Below, piece after piece: positions 24,086 to 32,099 of a stretch of DNA of 64,000 bases. A program made the translations under genes and the position numbers. Position 1 is the first letter of the stretch. Each line of letters starts with the position of its first letter. Source of the stretch: Kingella potus (GTDB lineage: Bacteria; Pseudomonadota; Gammaproteobacteria; Burkholderiales; Neisseriaceae); contig NZ_UGJJ01000002.1 of NCBI RefSeq assembly GCF_900451175.1, positions 124,001 through 188,000 of the forward strand, written 5' to 3'. The notes under the pieces are model-generated. The model saw only the letters and a list, made by a program, of their open reading frames with translations, ran no database searches and was not told where the DNA came from.

Positions 24086-24933
24086 GGGGAAAGAGGCCGT
24101 CTGAAAACGGCAGGGCGGGAAAATCGGGCGCGTATTGTAGCGTGATTCGGGGCGGGCGGCGGGCAGAGGCCGTCTGAAAAGGCGGTTGCGATGCGGGGCG
24201 CGGAGTTTTCAGACGGCCATAGCTTATGCCTTGGGGGCGCGTGCGTGGCTGCGCAGCACCCCGCACAATCACGCGTAGGGGGTGCCGCCCTAAGCAGCGC
24301 AGGGGTTTGTTTCGCACACGCTTGTGTATTGGCCGAATATCGGACGGCGGTTTTCCCGCAGCACGGTTTTCAGACGGCCTGTGCGGACGGCAGATTGCCC
24401 GTCCCGCGCGGCGGCATCACGATGCGCTTTGGCAAACTGTGCCTGAGTTTGCCAAATTCAAAAGCGGATTTCTCCTTTGGCGGGGAACGGGGACGGGCAG
24501 GGCGGGATTCGACTAGGATGGCGGGGAGGCCGTCTGAAAAGGCGGATTGGGATTGTTGCAAAACCTCCGTATGCGGATGCGGTTTAGGATGCGGCAGCGC
24601 GGCAGGGGGGACTATCAGGCAGGCCGCGCACCATGCCCAAATATGCCGCAGTTGGGGCGGGGTAAAGGCTTTATATTTGGCTTGGCCGGGCAGGCATTTG
24701 TCCGAACCTTTGCCGCGAGGCGGGCGGTGTGCAGGCAGCGGATTCGGATTGCCGATGCGGCAGGGAAAACAGGGATAAAGCAGAAGCCGTGGTGTGCCGC
24801 TTTGCGGAGCACGCGGGTGGGGGTGTGCGGGATGCGGAACGCGCCGCAGCGCGGGATGCCATGCGGCGGGTTTGGCGGCAGACGGGCCGTCTGAAAACTG
24901 CGGTATGATTTTTTCAGACGGCCTAAATGCGGA
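24086..24933. other. Gene-free region between anmK and cytochrome c5
   Basis: About 850 bases without a convincing gene; the frames that stay open are GC-driven shadows with no recognisable product and no ribosome sites. It holds at least six DUS copies (about 24096, 24170, 24208, 24368, 24530, 24885-24923) and a large degenerate GTAGGGTGTG-type element at 24236-24305. The last DUS pair lies next to the c5 terminator. A decayed gene here cannot be excluded. Confidence 0.45.
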
Positions 24934-24962
24934 AAAAGGTATGCGGCGGGTGCATACCTTTT
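24934..24962. terminator. Strong bidirectional hairpin terminator after cytochrome c5
   Basis: AAAAGGTATGC and GCATACCTTTT form a perfect 11-bp stem around a 7-base loop, with T runs on both sides. It is 17 bases after the cytochrome stop on the minus strand. Unlike most terminators here it contains no DUS. Confidence 0.85.
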
Positions 24963-24978
24963 CTGTTTGCTGCGGCGT

Positions 24979-25833
24979 TTAGAATTTGCCGCCGGACTGG
25001 TTCACCATATAGACGACGGCCGCTTTGACTTCGTCGTCGGTAAGGGCTTCGTTGCCGCCTTTGGCAGGCATCATGCCTTTGTCGGTAAAGCCTTCGATGG
25101 CGTGTTTGAACAGGGTGTCCTTGCCTTTTTTGATGCGCGGCGCCCATTCGTCGTTGTGGGTGATGCGCGGGGTGTCGGGGATGGCGGAGGTGGCGGAGTG
25201 GCAGCCGAAGCACAGGCCGTCGAACACTTTTTTGCCGGCCGCCGCCACGTCTTCGCCGCCGGCGGCTCCGGCTTCTTTCGCGCCTTCCGCTGCGGGGGCG
25301 GCGGAAGCGGCGGCTTCGGATGCGCCGGATGCGGGGGCGGCCGCAGGGGCGGCATCGGGATCGGGGAAGCTGCCGCCGGACTGGTTGGCCATATAGACGA
25401 TGACGCGCTTGAGTTCCTGCTCGGTCAGGTCGGACTGGCCGCCTTTGGCGGGCATGGCGTTGAAGCCGTTCCAAGCGTGGTCGAACAGGGTTTGCAGGCC
25501 TTTGGCGATGCGCGGAGCCCATTCGGCGTTGTGGGTGATTTTCGGCGAGTCGGGGGTGTTGCTGTCGGCGGCGTGGCATTGGACGCAGACTTTGGCGAAG
25601 ATTTTGTCGCCTTTGCGCTCGCCCACGGGAACGCCGTCGCCTTCGGTAATGCTGCCTTGCGGCTGGATGCGGGTTTGGACGGCGGCGCGGGTGGATTCTT
25701 CTACGGTGCCGGGCTGGTAGCCGCCGGTGGCCAGTTTGACAAGAAAATAGAGGGTGGCCAAAAGGATGACGATGCCGCCGATAAGGTTGAAGAGGGCGGA
25801 ACCGCGGGCGTTTCGGTTGGTGGGTTGGTTCAT
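24979..25833 (-). CDS. cycB: Dihaem cytochrome c5, membrane-anchored
   Basis: A 284-residue c-type cytochrome. One N-terminal helix (about residues 16-34) anchors it to the inner membrane. Two c5 domains follow, with CVQCH at 83-87 and CFGCH at 208-212, each with a Met ligand in MPAKGG near the end of its domain. An Ala/Glu-rich linker joins them. In Neisseria this protein carries electrons from bc1 to cbb3 oxidase and to nitrite reductase, which fits the dihaem length here. Its promoter is well formed. It complements the nuo operon later in the window in building the respiratory chain. Confidence 0.93.
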   Translation of the reverse strand: MNQPTNRNARGSALFNLIGGIVILLATLYFLVKLATGGYQPGTVEESTRAAVQTRIQPQGSITEGDGVPVGERKGDKIFAKVCVQCHAADSNTPDSPKITHNAEWAPRIAKGLQTLFDHAWNGFNAMPAKGGQSDLTEQELKRVIVYMANQSGGSFPDPDAAPAAAPASGASEAAASAAPAAEGAKEAGAAGGEDVAAAGKKVFDGLCFGCHSATSAIPDTPRITHNDEWAPRIKKGKDTLFKHAIEGFTDKGMMPAKGGNEALTDDEVKAAVVYMVNQSGGKF

Positions 25834-25881
25834 GTTTTAAGCCTCGCCGTTTTTTTGGTTGTGGTGGGAGATTTGTTATGC

Positions 25882-25901
25882 GTTAATATCAATTAACATT
25901 A
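25882..25901. promoter_or_regulatory. AT-rich dyad at the cytochrome c5 start region
   Basis: TTAATATCAATTAACATTAA is an imperfect palindrome right after the predicted start of transcription of cytochrome c5. It could be an operator for an oxygen or redox regulator, but it does not match a full FNR box. Confidence 0.3.
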
Positions 25902-25909
25902 ATTTGCGG

Positions 25910-25938
25910 ATTATACTGAATCCGCCATGCCTTTCCAA
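25910..25938 (-). promoter_or_regulatory. Predicted sigma70 promoter of cytochrome c5
   Basis: On the minus strand TTGGAA (25938-25933) and TATAAT (25915-25910) are separated by 17 bases. The leader to the ATG at 25833 is about 70 bases. Confidence 0.6.
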
Positions 25939-26027
25939 TCTTTAAAATTTGGCCTAACTCAAAAAATTGTGGAAAGGCCGGGTGCTGCCGCACCGCGCGG
26001 AATCCGCGTCCTGCGGCGAGGAAAATT

Positions 26028-26055
26028 TTGCCAAAGCGGCGGAATGTGGGATAAT
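26028..26055 (+). promoter_or_regulatory. Predicted promoter of the tRNA-Arg gene
   Basis: TTGCCA and GATAAT are separated by 16 bases and end 12 bases before the first base of the tRNA. Confidence 0.5.
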
Positions 26056-26067
26056 GCGCCGCTTTCC

Positions 26068-26143
26068 GTACCCGTAGCTCAGTTGGAAGAGTGTCGGTCT
26101 CCGAAGCCGAAGGTCGCTGGTTCGATCCCAGTCGGGTGCGCCA
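26068..26143 (+). tRNA. tRNA-Arg (anticodon CCG)
   Basis: A 76-base cloverleaf with encoded CCA. The acceptor arms GTACCCG and CGGGTGC pair with one G-T wobble. The anticodon arm TCGGT/GCCGA encloses loop CTCCGAA, so the anticodon is CCG at 26101-26103, reading CGG. The T arm is CTGG-TTCGATC-CCAG. The D loop is one base shorter than in many tRNA-Arg genes. It has its own promoter and a DUS hairpin follows. Confidence 0.93.
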
Positions 26144-26155
26144 AAATCCGTGCAT

Positions 26156-26189
26156 GAGGCCGTCTGAAAATCTGTTTTCAGACGGCCTC
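26156..26189 (+). terminator. Inverted DUS terminator of the tRNA gene
   Basis: GAGGCCGTCTGAAAA and TTTTCAGACGGCCTC face each other 12 bases after the tRNA CCA end. Confidence 0.7.
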
Positions 26190-26285
26190 ATGCGTTTCAC
26201 CCGCCCCGGGCGGACATTCTCTGCTTGCCCGCAGCGCGGGTTTGCGTTATCTTATGCGCTCTTTACTTTTTTAAACACTTTGCGC

Positions 26286-26302
26286 TCCAAATCCGATTTG
26301 GA
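26286..26302. promoter_or_regulatory. Perfect palindrome in the ilvI leader
   Basis: TCCAAATCCGATTTGGA (7-bp arms, 3-base centre) lies 126 bases before the ilvI start. It may be an operator or a leader hairpin. No leader peptide rich in Ile, Leu or Val is visible, so classical attenuation is not supported. Confidence 0.35.
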
Positions 26303-26427
26303 ACCCGCCAGCTGTCGCCGGTCATCCGTTCGCGTACCCTAAACCGCCGTTCGGAAATCCGCCATTACCGTTGTATTGCGAAGCCCGGGTTTGTTATCGG
26401 TTTGCAGGCAGAATAAAAGAGGCTCCC

Positions 26428-28203
26428 ATGCAACTATCAGGTGCACAAATCCTTGTGCAGAGTCTGAAAGCGGAAAACGTGGAATACGTTTTCGGCTATC
26501 CCGGCGGTGCGGTGTTGGAAATCTATGACGCGCTGTTCCAATTAAACAAGTTCAAACATATTCTGGTACGCCACGAGCAGGCCGCGGTTCATGCCGCAGA
26601 TGCCTATGCCCGTGTCAGCGGCAAGGTGGGCGTGGCTTTGGTTACGTCCGGCCCGGGCGCGACCAACGCGGTTACCGGCATTGCCACAGCCTATTCGGAT
26701 TCGATTCCGCTGGTGGTGATTTCCGGCCAGGTCGGCTCGCCCGCCATCGGCTCGGATGCGTTTCAGGAAATCGATATGGTGGGCGTGTCGCGCCCGTGCG
26801 TGAAGCACAATTTCCTGGTTACGGACATCAACGATCTGACGCTTACGGTGAAAAAAGCCTTCCAAATCGCCCGTACGGGGCGGCCGGGGCCGGTGGTAAT
26901 CGACATTGCCAAGGATGTTACGCAGGCTATGTCGAAATTCAGCTATCCGCAGGAAGACATTTTCATCCGCTCCTACCAGCCGGTGCTGAACGGGCATACG
27001 GGGCAGATTAAAAAGGCGGTGCAGATGCTGGCTTCGGCCAAACGCCCCATCGTGTATTTCGGCGGCGGCGTGGTGCTGGGCAATGCCTCGGAGGAGCTGG
27101 CGGAGTTTGTCCGGCTGACGGGCGCGCCCTGTGCGGCCACGCTGATGGGCTTGGGCGCGTATCCGTCCGACGACCGCCAATATCTCGGAATGCTGGGTAT
27201 GCACGGCATGTATGAGGCCAATCTGGCGATGCAGAATGCCGACGTGGTGCTGGCCGTGGGTGCGCGTTTTGACGACCGTGTGGTGTCCGTGCCGGCAAAA
27301 TTTTTGGAAAAACCGAAAAAAATCATTCATATCGACATTGATCCGTCCAGCATTTCCAAACGTGTCCGCGCAGATGTGCCGATTGTCGGCGATGTAAAGA
27401 ACGTGCTGCGCGAGATGGCCGGACTGTGGCGCAAACAGGAAGTGTCGCTTAATGCCGCCGCATTGGAAAAATGGTGGCAGGACATCGAGTCTTGGCGTTC
27501 GCGCAACTGCCTGCTGCTGCCGCAAAGCGATGTGATTCTGCCGCAGATGGTGGTGAAAACGCTGGCCGAAGTTACCGGCAACGATGCCGTCATCACTTCC
27601 GATGTCGGCCAGCACCAGATGTTTGCCGCCCAGTTTTATCCGTTCAAACGTCCGCGCCAATGGCTCAATTCCGGCGGACAGGGAACAATGGGTGTCGGCC
27701 TGCCCTATGCGATGGGCGCGTATCTGGCCGACCCGTCGAAAGACGTGTGCTGCATTACGGGCGAAGGCTCCATCCAGATGAATATTCAGGAGCTGTCCAC
27801 CTGTTTCCAATACCGCCTGCCGATCAAAATTATCTGCCTGAACAACGGCTATTTGGGCATGGTGCGCCAATGGCAGGAGCTTTATTACGGCGAACGCGAG
27901 TCGGAAACCTATTTCGATTCCCTGCCCGATTTTGTCAAACTGGCCGAAGCATACGGCCATGTCGGCATGAGGATAGAGAAGCCCGCAGATGTCGAAGGCG
28001 CGCTGCGCGAGGCACTTGCCCTGAAAGACCGTTTTGTGTTTATGGACTTCATCACCGATAAAAAGCAAAACGTTTTCCCGATGGTGGGCAACGGCAAAGG
28101 TTTGGACGAAATGGTGCTGCCGCCGCATATGCGCGAGCGCAAGGCCGACAGTGATGTAAACGACGTACACGACAGACACTACGACACAAGGAGCGTGCCA
28201 TGA
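26428..28203 (+). CDS. ilvI: Acetolactate synthase, large catalytic subunit
   Basis: A 591-residue ThDP- and FAD-dependent enzyme making acetolactate or acetohydroxybutyrate, the first common step of Val, Leu and Ile synthesis. The catalytic Glu lies in LVRHEQAAVHAADAYAR. The FAD region (residues about 190-370) and ThDP-Mg motif GEGSIQMNIQELSTCFQYRLPIKIICLNN are intact. The ATG at 26428 has AGAGGC upstream and gives the standard N-terminus MQLSGAQILVQSLKAENVEYVFGYPGGAVLEIYD; a longer frame upstream runs through the leader. Stop and ilvH start overlap by four bases, a sign of translational coupling. Confidence 0.97.
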   Translation: MQLSGAQILVQSLKAENVEYVFGYPGGAVLEIYDALFQLNKFKHILVRHEQAAVHAADAYARVSGKVGVALVTSGPGATNAVTGIATAYSDSIPLVVISGQVGSPAIGSDAFQEIDMVGVSRPCVKHNFLVTDINDLTLTVKKAFQIARTGRPGPVVIDIAKDVTQAMSKFSYPQEDIFIRSYQPVLNGHTGQIKKAVQMLASAKRPIVYFGGGVVLGNASEELAEFVRLTGAPCAATLMGLGAYPSDDRQYLGMLGMHGMYEANLAMQNADVVLAVGARFDDRVVSVPAKFLEKPKKIIHIDIDPSSISKRVRADVPIVGDVKNVLREMAGLWRKQEVSLNAAALEKWWQDIESWRSRNCLLLPQSDVILPQMVVKTLAEVTGNDAVITSDVGQHQMFAAQFYPFKRPRQWLNSGGQGTMGVGLPYAMGAYLADPSKDVCCITGEGSIQMNIQELSTCFQYRLPIKIICLNNGYLGMVRQWQELYYGERESETYFDSLPDFVKLAEAYGHVGMRIEKPADVEGALREALALKDRFVFMDFITDKKQNVFPMVGNGKGLDEMVLPPHMRERKADSDVNDVHDRHYDTRSVP

Positions 28204-28691
28204 GACACATCTTATCCGTGCTGATGGAAAACGAATCGGGCGCGATGAGCCGTGTGGTCGGCCTGTTTTCCGCACGCGGCTACAATATCGACTCGCTTTC
28301 CGTGTCCGCCACCGAAGATCCCACCCTCTCGCGTATGACCATTGTTACCCAGGGCGGCAGCGTGGTGATCGAGCAGATTACCAAGCAGCTCAACAAACTG
28401 ATCGAAGTCGTGAAAGTCGTGGATTTGAACGAAAGCCGCTATGTCGAACGCGAGCTGATGCTGGTGAAAGTACGTGCCGTCGGCAAAGACCGCGACGAAG
28501 TCCTGCGCCTTACCGAAATTTACCGAGGCCACATCGTTGATGTAAGCGAAAAAAGCTACACCGTCGAAGTAACCGGCACAACGGAAAAACTCGATTCCTT
28601 TCTTGAAGCCGCCGGCCGCCATCTGATTCTCGAAACCGTACGCACCGGAGCCGCAGGCATCGGGCGCGGCGAGCGGATTTTGAAAATCTGA
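28200..28691 (+). CDS. ilvH: Acetolactate synthase, small regulatory subunit
   Basis: A 163-residue regulatory subunit that binds valine and activates the large subunit. The N-terminal ACT domain is HILSVLMENESGAMSRVVGLFSARGYNIDSLSVSATEDPTLSRMTI, with the Gly/Asn that binds Val, and a C-terminal domain follows. Length is normal. The ATG overlaps the ilvI stop (ATGA). A DUS hairpin (28695-28731) lies just after the stop. Confidence 0.97.
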   Translation: MRHILSVLMENESGAMSRVVGLFSARGYNIDSLSVSATEDPTLSRMTIVTQGGSVVIEQITKQLNKLIEVVKVVDLNESRYVERELMLVKVRAVGKDRDEVLRLTEIYRGHIVDVSEKSYTVEVTGTTEKLDSFLEAAGRHLILETVRTGAAGIGRGERILKI

Positions 28692-28694
28692 CCT

Positions 28695-28731
28695 TTTCAG
28701 ACGGCCTCCAGCCCTGCGAGGCCGTCTGAAA
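28695..28731. terminator. Outward-facing DUS pair after ilvH
   Basis: TTTTCAGACGGCC and GGCCGTCTGAAAA flank a short loop just after ilvH and can form a stem. It may give partial termination before the downstream genes. Confidence 0.5.
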
Positions 28732-28759
28732 ACCCTTCTTACAGAGCCGAGGAGCCTCC

Positions 28760-29062
28760 ATGAGCAATATCAAAATCACGGCCGTCATTGCCGTCCGCCC
28801 CAAACACCGCGACGAACTGCTGGCCGTGTTTGCCGGGCTGGTGTCCGCCAGCCGCAGCGAAGCGGGCAACCTGCGCTACGACCTGCATCAGGATCTGCAA
28901 AACGAAAACCGCTTCGTCTTCTTTGAAAACTGGCGCGATCAGGCGGCCGTGGACAGCCACAACGCCAGCACGCATTTCCAGAATTTCCTCAAAGCCATCG
29001 ACGGCAAAACCGAAGCCGTGGACATTGTGCTGATGAAAGACGTGTCCGACAACGGCAACTGA
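28760..29062 (+). CDS. Putative quinol monooxygenase / ABM domain protein (YgiN-like)
   Basis: A 100-residue single ABM-fold protein. The pattern ITAVIAVRPKHRDELLAVFAGLV...SRSEAGNLRYDLHQDLQNENRFVFFENWRDQAAVDSHNASTHFQNF matches YgiN-like quinol monooxygenases, including the conserved ENW and H-x-x-S-x-HF signature. It should form a dimer in the cytoplasm. It lies between ilvH and ilvC. No role in branched-chain synthesis is known for this family, so the link may be only genomic. AGGAGCC precedes the ATG at about seven bases. Confidence 0.85.
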   Translation: MSNIKITAVIAVRPKHRDELLAVFAGLVSASRSEAGNLRYDLHQDLQNENRFVFFENWRDQAAVDSHNASTHFQNFLKAIDGKTEAVDIVLMKDVSDNGN

Positions 29063-29102
29063 ACCCGTTTATCCAACCCAATCTCCGAATAAAGGAAACC
29101 AA

Positions 29103-30116
29103 ATGCAAGTTTATTACGATAAAGATGCCGATCTCTCCCTGATCAAAGGCAAAACCGTCGCCATCATCGGCTACGGCTCGCAAGGCCACGCCCACGCCGC
29201 CAACCTGAAAGATTCCGGCGTAAACGTCGTCATCGGCCTGCGCCCGGGTTCTTCCTGGGACAAAGCCGTTGCCGCCGGCCACGACGTACGCTCCGTTGCC
29301 GACGCGACCAAAGCCGCCGACGTAGTGATGGTGCTGCTGCCCGACGAAACCGCGCCCGCCGTTTACAACGCCGAAATCCGCGACAATCTGAAATCCGGCG
29401 CGGCTTTGGCCTTTGCCCACGGCTTCAACGTCCACTACAACCAAATCGTGCCGCCCAAAGACGCGGATGTGATTATGATCGCGCCCAAAGGCCCCGGCCA
29501 CACCGTGCGCAGCGAGTTTCTCAAAGGCGGCGGCGTGCCCACCCTGATTGCGGTGTACCAAGACAAAAGCGGCAAAGCGCGCGACATCGCCCTGTCTTAC
29601 GCGGCAGCCAACGGCGGCACCAAAGGCGGCGTGATTGAAACCAACTTCCGCGAAGAAACCGAAACCGATTTGTTCGGCGAACAGGCCGTATTGTGCGGCG
29701 GCGCGGTGGAGCTGGTGAAAGCCGGTTTTGAAACGCTGGTGGAAGCCGGCTACGCGCCCGAAATGGCTTATTTCGAGTGCCTGCACGAGCTGAAACTGAT
29801 CGTGGATCTGATGTACGAAGGCGGCATCGCCAACATGAACTACTCCATTTCCAACAATGCCGAATACGGCGAATACGTTACGGGCCCGGAAGTGATTACG
29901 CCCGCCACCAAAGAAGCGATGAAAAAAGCGTTGTACCGCATCCAGAGCGGCGAATACGCCAAAATGTTCATCCAGGAAGGCGCGGCCAACTACGCCAGCA
30001 TGACCGCCCGCCGCCGCCTGAACGCCGACCACCAAATCGAAAAAGTCGGCGCGCAGCTTCGCAGCATGATGCCGTGGATTGCCAAAAACAAACTGGTGGA
30101 CTTGGATAAAAACTAA
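29103..30116 (+). CDS. ilvC: Ketol-acid reductoisomerase (NADP+)
   Basis: A 337-residue class I enzyme that isomerises and reduces acetolactate in Val, Leu and Ile synthesis. The Rossmann loop is VAIIGYGSQGHAHA; the cofactor-specificity loop (GLRPGSSWDKA) has Arg and Ser residues for NADPH. Metal and substrate residues lie in ADVVMVLLPDE and TETDLFGEQAVLCGG, with the Glu/Asp of LHELKLIVDLMYEGG. It is the third biosynthetic gene of the ilv cluster and is followed by a DUS terminator and two MITE-like repeats. Confidence 0.97.
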   Translation: MQVYYDKDADLSLIKGKTVAIIGYGSQGHAHAANLKDSGVNVVIGLRPGSSWDKAVAAGHDVRSVADATKAADVVMVLLPDETAPAVYNAEIRDNLKSGAALAFAHGFNVHYNQIVPPKDADVIMIAPKGPGHTVRSEFLKGGGVPTLIAVYQDKSGKARDIALSYAAANGGTKGGVIETNFREETETDLFGEQAVLCGGAVELVKAGFETLVEAGYAPEMAYFECLHELKLIVDLMYEGGIANMNYSISNNAEYGEYVTGPEVITPATKEAMKKALYRIQSGEYAKMFIQEGAANYASMTARRRLNADHQIEKVGAQLRSMMPWIAKNKLVDLDKN

Positions 30117-30136
30117 GCCTCCGTTTCGGACAGGCA

Positions 30137-30178
30137 GAGGCCGTCTGAAAACCCGTTTTAAGGTTTTCAGACGGCCTC
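30137..30178 (+). terminator. Inverted DUS terminator of ilvC
   Basis: GAGGCCGTCTGAAAA and TTTTCAGACGGCCTC with a short loop, 20 bases after the ilvC stop. Confidence 0.75.
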
Positions 30179-30194
30179 TTCATGTTTGCCATGA

Positions 30195-30324
30195 GTAGGG
30201 TGTGCCGCCCGAGCGGCGCACGCGTTCCACCACTCTAATCGGTTCGTCAGATCAAACCAGCCTGCTGCTGTCCGTTTCCCACAAACCGCAAAACCGCGTG
30301 CGTCGCTTGGGCGACACACCCTAC
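30195..30324. repeat. MITE-like element with nested palindromic ends, copy A
   Basis: A 130-base non-coding element. The left end starts GTAGGGTGTGCCGCCCGAGC and the right end is the inverse of GTAGGGTGTGTCGCCCAAGC; over about 30 bases the ends are complementary with few changes. Each end also folds on itself (GCCGC-CCGA-GCGGC). Copy B at 30566-30695 has only a few differences. Confidence 0.8.
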
Positions 30325-30524
30325 GGCAGGACTCGGCACGGATGGGACGGTATATCAAACCCGCCCATTTTGGCGGGAATCTGTTTCAGACGGCCTGCCG
30401 AACGGTGCAGAATGCGTGTCGGAAGCAGCTTGGATCTAAATCCGACGAACCATTGCAAATGTCGGAGCAAGTTCTGATTTGCCTGCGGAATTGCGGCAGG
30501 TGCGGTATGGCTTGTATGGCAAAG

Positions 30525-30554
30525 AGGCCGTCTGAATGTTTTTCAGACGGCCTC
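30525..30554. terminator. Inverted DUS pair between the MITE copies
   Basis: GAGGCCGTCTGAA and TTCAGACGGCCTC lie close together between the two 130-base repeats. Confidence 0.5.
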
Positions 30555-30565
30555 CGATACTAAGG

Positions 30566-30695
30566 GTAGGGTGTGCCGCCCAAGCGGCGCACGCGTTCCA
30601 CCACTCTAATCGGTTCGTCGGATCAAACCAGCCTGCTGCTGTCCGTTTCCCACAAACCGCAAAACCGCGTGCATCGCTTGGGCGACACACCCTAC
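30566..30695. repeat. MITE-like element with nested palindromic ends, copy B
   Basis: The second 130-base copy, nearly identical to 30195-30324. The similarity resumes further on (TTTTGGCGGGAATCTGTTTC at about 30369 and 30716), so the duplicated unit may be longer than the element. Together with copy A it fills the 658-base gap after ilvC, which has no gene. Confidence 0.8.
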
Positions 30696-30774
30696 GGCAG
30701 GTTTTCAAATCTCCGTTTTGGCGGGAATCTGTTTCAGACGGCCTCAAAGCGTTTGCGGCCGTCTGAAAACGAGG

Positions 30775-31056
30775 TTAGGAAGCTGTTTTGGCTTTGGGAC
30801 GGCAGCGGACGACCATGTAAATCGAACCCATGGAAACCTGCGATTTGCTCTGCACCACATAGTCTGACGCACAGGTTTCCCGCGCTTTGTTCATTGCTAT
30901 CTGCAAGCAGTTGTAGCCGCAATACGAGCCATCCAGTGCGATTTGGTTGCCGTTTTCGCTGTCGGTTTCCAGTACGCTGGTGGTCATGCTCGGTAAAGAA
31001 ACGACGCAGCCTTGCAGGACAAATGCGGCAAGGCCGCACAGAATTGTTTTTTTCAT
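30775..31056 (-). CDS. Small lipoprotein of unknown function
   Basis: A 93-residue protein with a signal sequence and lipobox LQGC (Cys17). The mature part has four further cysteines (SYCGYNCLQ, ETCASDY, VRCRPK), which could form two disulfides in the periplasm. I recognise no domain. The gene is divergent from an XRE regulator, with a perfect 17-base palindrome between them, which suggests that the regulator controls it. It is flanked by MITE copies downstream. Confidence 0.7.
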   Translation of the reverse strand: MKKTILCGLAAFVLQGCVVSLPSMTTSVLETDSENGNQIALDGSYCGYNCLQIAMNKARETCASDYVVQSKSQVSMGSIYMVVRCRPKAKTAS

Positions 31057-31277
31057 CTTGTTCCGTCCGTGAAAATGGATGACAGAGCGGGAAACTGCTG
31101 GTCTGCCGGTTAGTAGGATTTGCCGCCGAAAGCGGCGTTCAGGTTGGTGCCGTGGGGCAGAGGAAAACCGTGTTTTTCATTTATTGTCCTTTGGTAAGAA
31201 TTTATAACCAAATGTGAACCGATATGGCGGGATGCGGCCAAACCGTCTAAAAATTCCGCCGCTATCGGTTAAATAAT

Positions 31278-31294
31278 TGTAAACGCCGTTTACA
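31278..31294. promoter_or_regulatory. Perfect palindrome upstream of the XRE gene
   Basis: TGTAAACGCCGTTTACA is a perfect 8-1-8 palindrome, 51 bases before the XRE ATG. A TAAATAAT stretch next to it could be a -10 region. It is a likely autoregulatory operator. Confidence 0.6.
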
Positions 31295-31344
31295 TTGTGC
31301 TGCCAGCAGCAAAAAGTTGGGCGGCACACACAAAAAGTGTTGAT

Positions 31345-31752
31345 ATGAAAATCTACGACAAAATCCGCGCCCTGCGCGAAGAGCGGCAGTGGTCGCAGGA
31401 AGAGTTGGCGGGCAGGCTGGGGCTTTCGGCCAACGGCTATGCCAAAATCGAACGCGGCGAAACGCGCCTGAACCTGCCGCGTTTGGAGCAGATTGCCGAA
31501 ATCTTCGACACCGACATCCTCAACCTGATTGCGCAGGAGGACGGGCGGTACAACCTGTCCGTCAATAATATCGGCGACAATATTTCTTCCGACAATTACC
31601 AAAATATCTACGACAGCCAGATCCAAATGGCGGCGGAAATCGACAAGCTGCAGCTGACGGTAAAACACCAGGCGGAAATGCTGGCGCAGAAAGACCGCGA
31701 ATTGGAGGCTTTGCAGGAAATCATCCGTCTGATGGGTGCAAACCGGGCTTAG
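31345..31752 (+). CDS. XRE family regulator with a C-terminal coiled coil
   Basis: A 135-residue regulator. HTH at about residues 8-58: IRALREERQWSQEELAGRLGLSANGYAKIERGETRLNLPRLEQIAEIFDTDILNLI. The C-terminal part (IQMAAEIDKLQLTVKHQAEMLAQKDRELEALQEIIRLMG) has a clear heptad pattern and should be a dimerising coiled coil. The middle (YNLSVNNIGDNISSDNYQNIYDSQ) is Asn-rich. This shape occurs in phage-type repressors and in small regulators next to surface proteins. The ATG at 31345 is the first with an HTH-proper N-terminus. Confidence 0.88.
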   Translation: MKIYDKIRALREERQWSQEELAGRLGLSANGYAKIERGETRLNLPRLEQIAEIFDTDILNLIAQEDGRYNLSVNNIGDNISSDNYQNIYDSQIQMAAEIDKLQLTVKHQAEMLAQKDRELEALQEIIRLMGANRA

Positions 31753-32022
31753 GGCCTGATTGCCGGCAGGCTTGGGCGGCAGTACGGAAATCCGTACGAT
31801 ATGCGCGGGCATATATAGCAAAACCAAATAAAAATCCGGCAATTGCGCCGATAATGGAAAAGCGGATGACGAGGCAGGGTGTGCCGCCTAAGCGGTGCGC
31901 GCGTTTTTTGTGTTGCAGCCATTCCGAAACTGCGTGCGTGGCTACGCCACACACCCTACTTAACAATTCCGCGTAGGGTGTGTTGCCTCAGGCGGCGTAC
32001 GCGTTCCATGCATCAAGGCAAA
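31753..32022. repeat. Gap with GTAGGGTGTG-type palindromes
   Basis: Between the XRE gene and the ntrX terminator there is no gene. A short (86-base) form of the MITE-like element lies at 31874-31959 with matching inverted ends, and a further half element at 31973-32004. Confidence 0.65.
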
Positions 32023-32064
32023 GAGGCCGTCTGAAAACCTTAAAACAGGTTTTCAGACGGCCTC
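32023..32064 (-). terminator. Inverted DUS terminator of the ntrYX operon
   Basis: GAGGCCGTCTGAAAA and its inverse flank a short loop, 36 bases downstream of the ntrX stop on the minus strand. Confidence 0.75.
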
Positions 32065-32099
32065 TTTGTTGTGCCGGAGCGGTTGGTGCCGTTGCGGTC

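Noticed and set aside
24191..24778. A 195-codon frame between anmK and cytochrome c5
   Set aside because: It starts within DUS and palindromic repeats, has no ribosome site and no recognisable product, so it is more likely a chance frame in GC-rich DNA.
26200..26427. An attenuator leader peptide before ilvI
   Set aside because: Only a six-codon frame without Ile, Val or Leu runs and one short palindrome are seen; there is no terminator/antiterminator pair.
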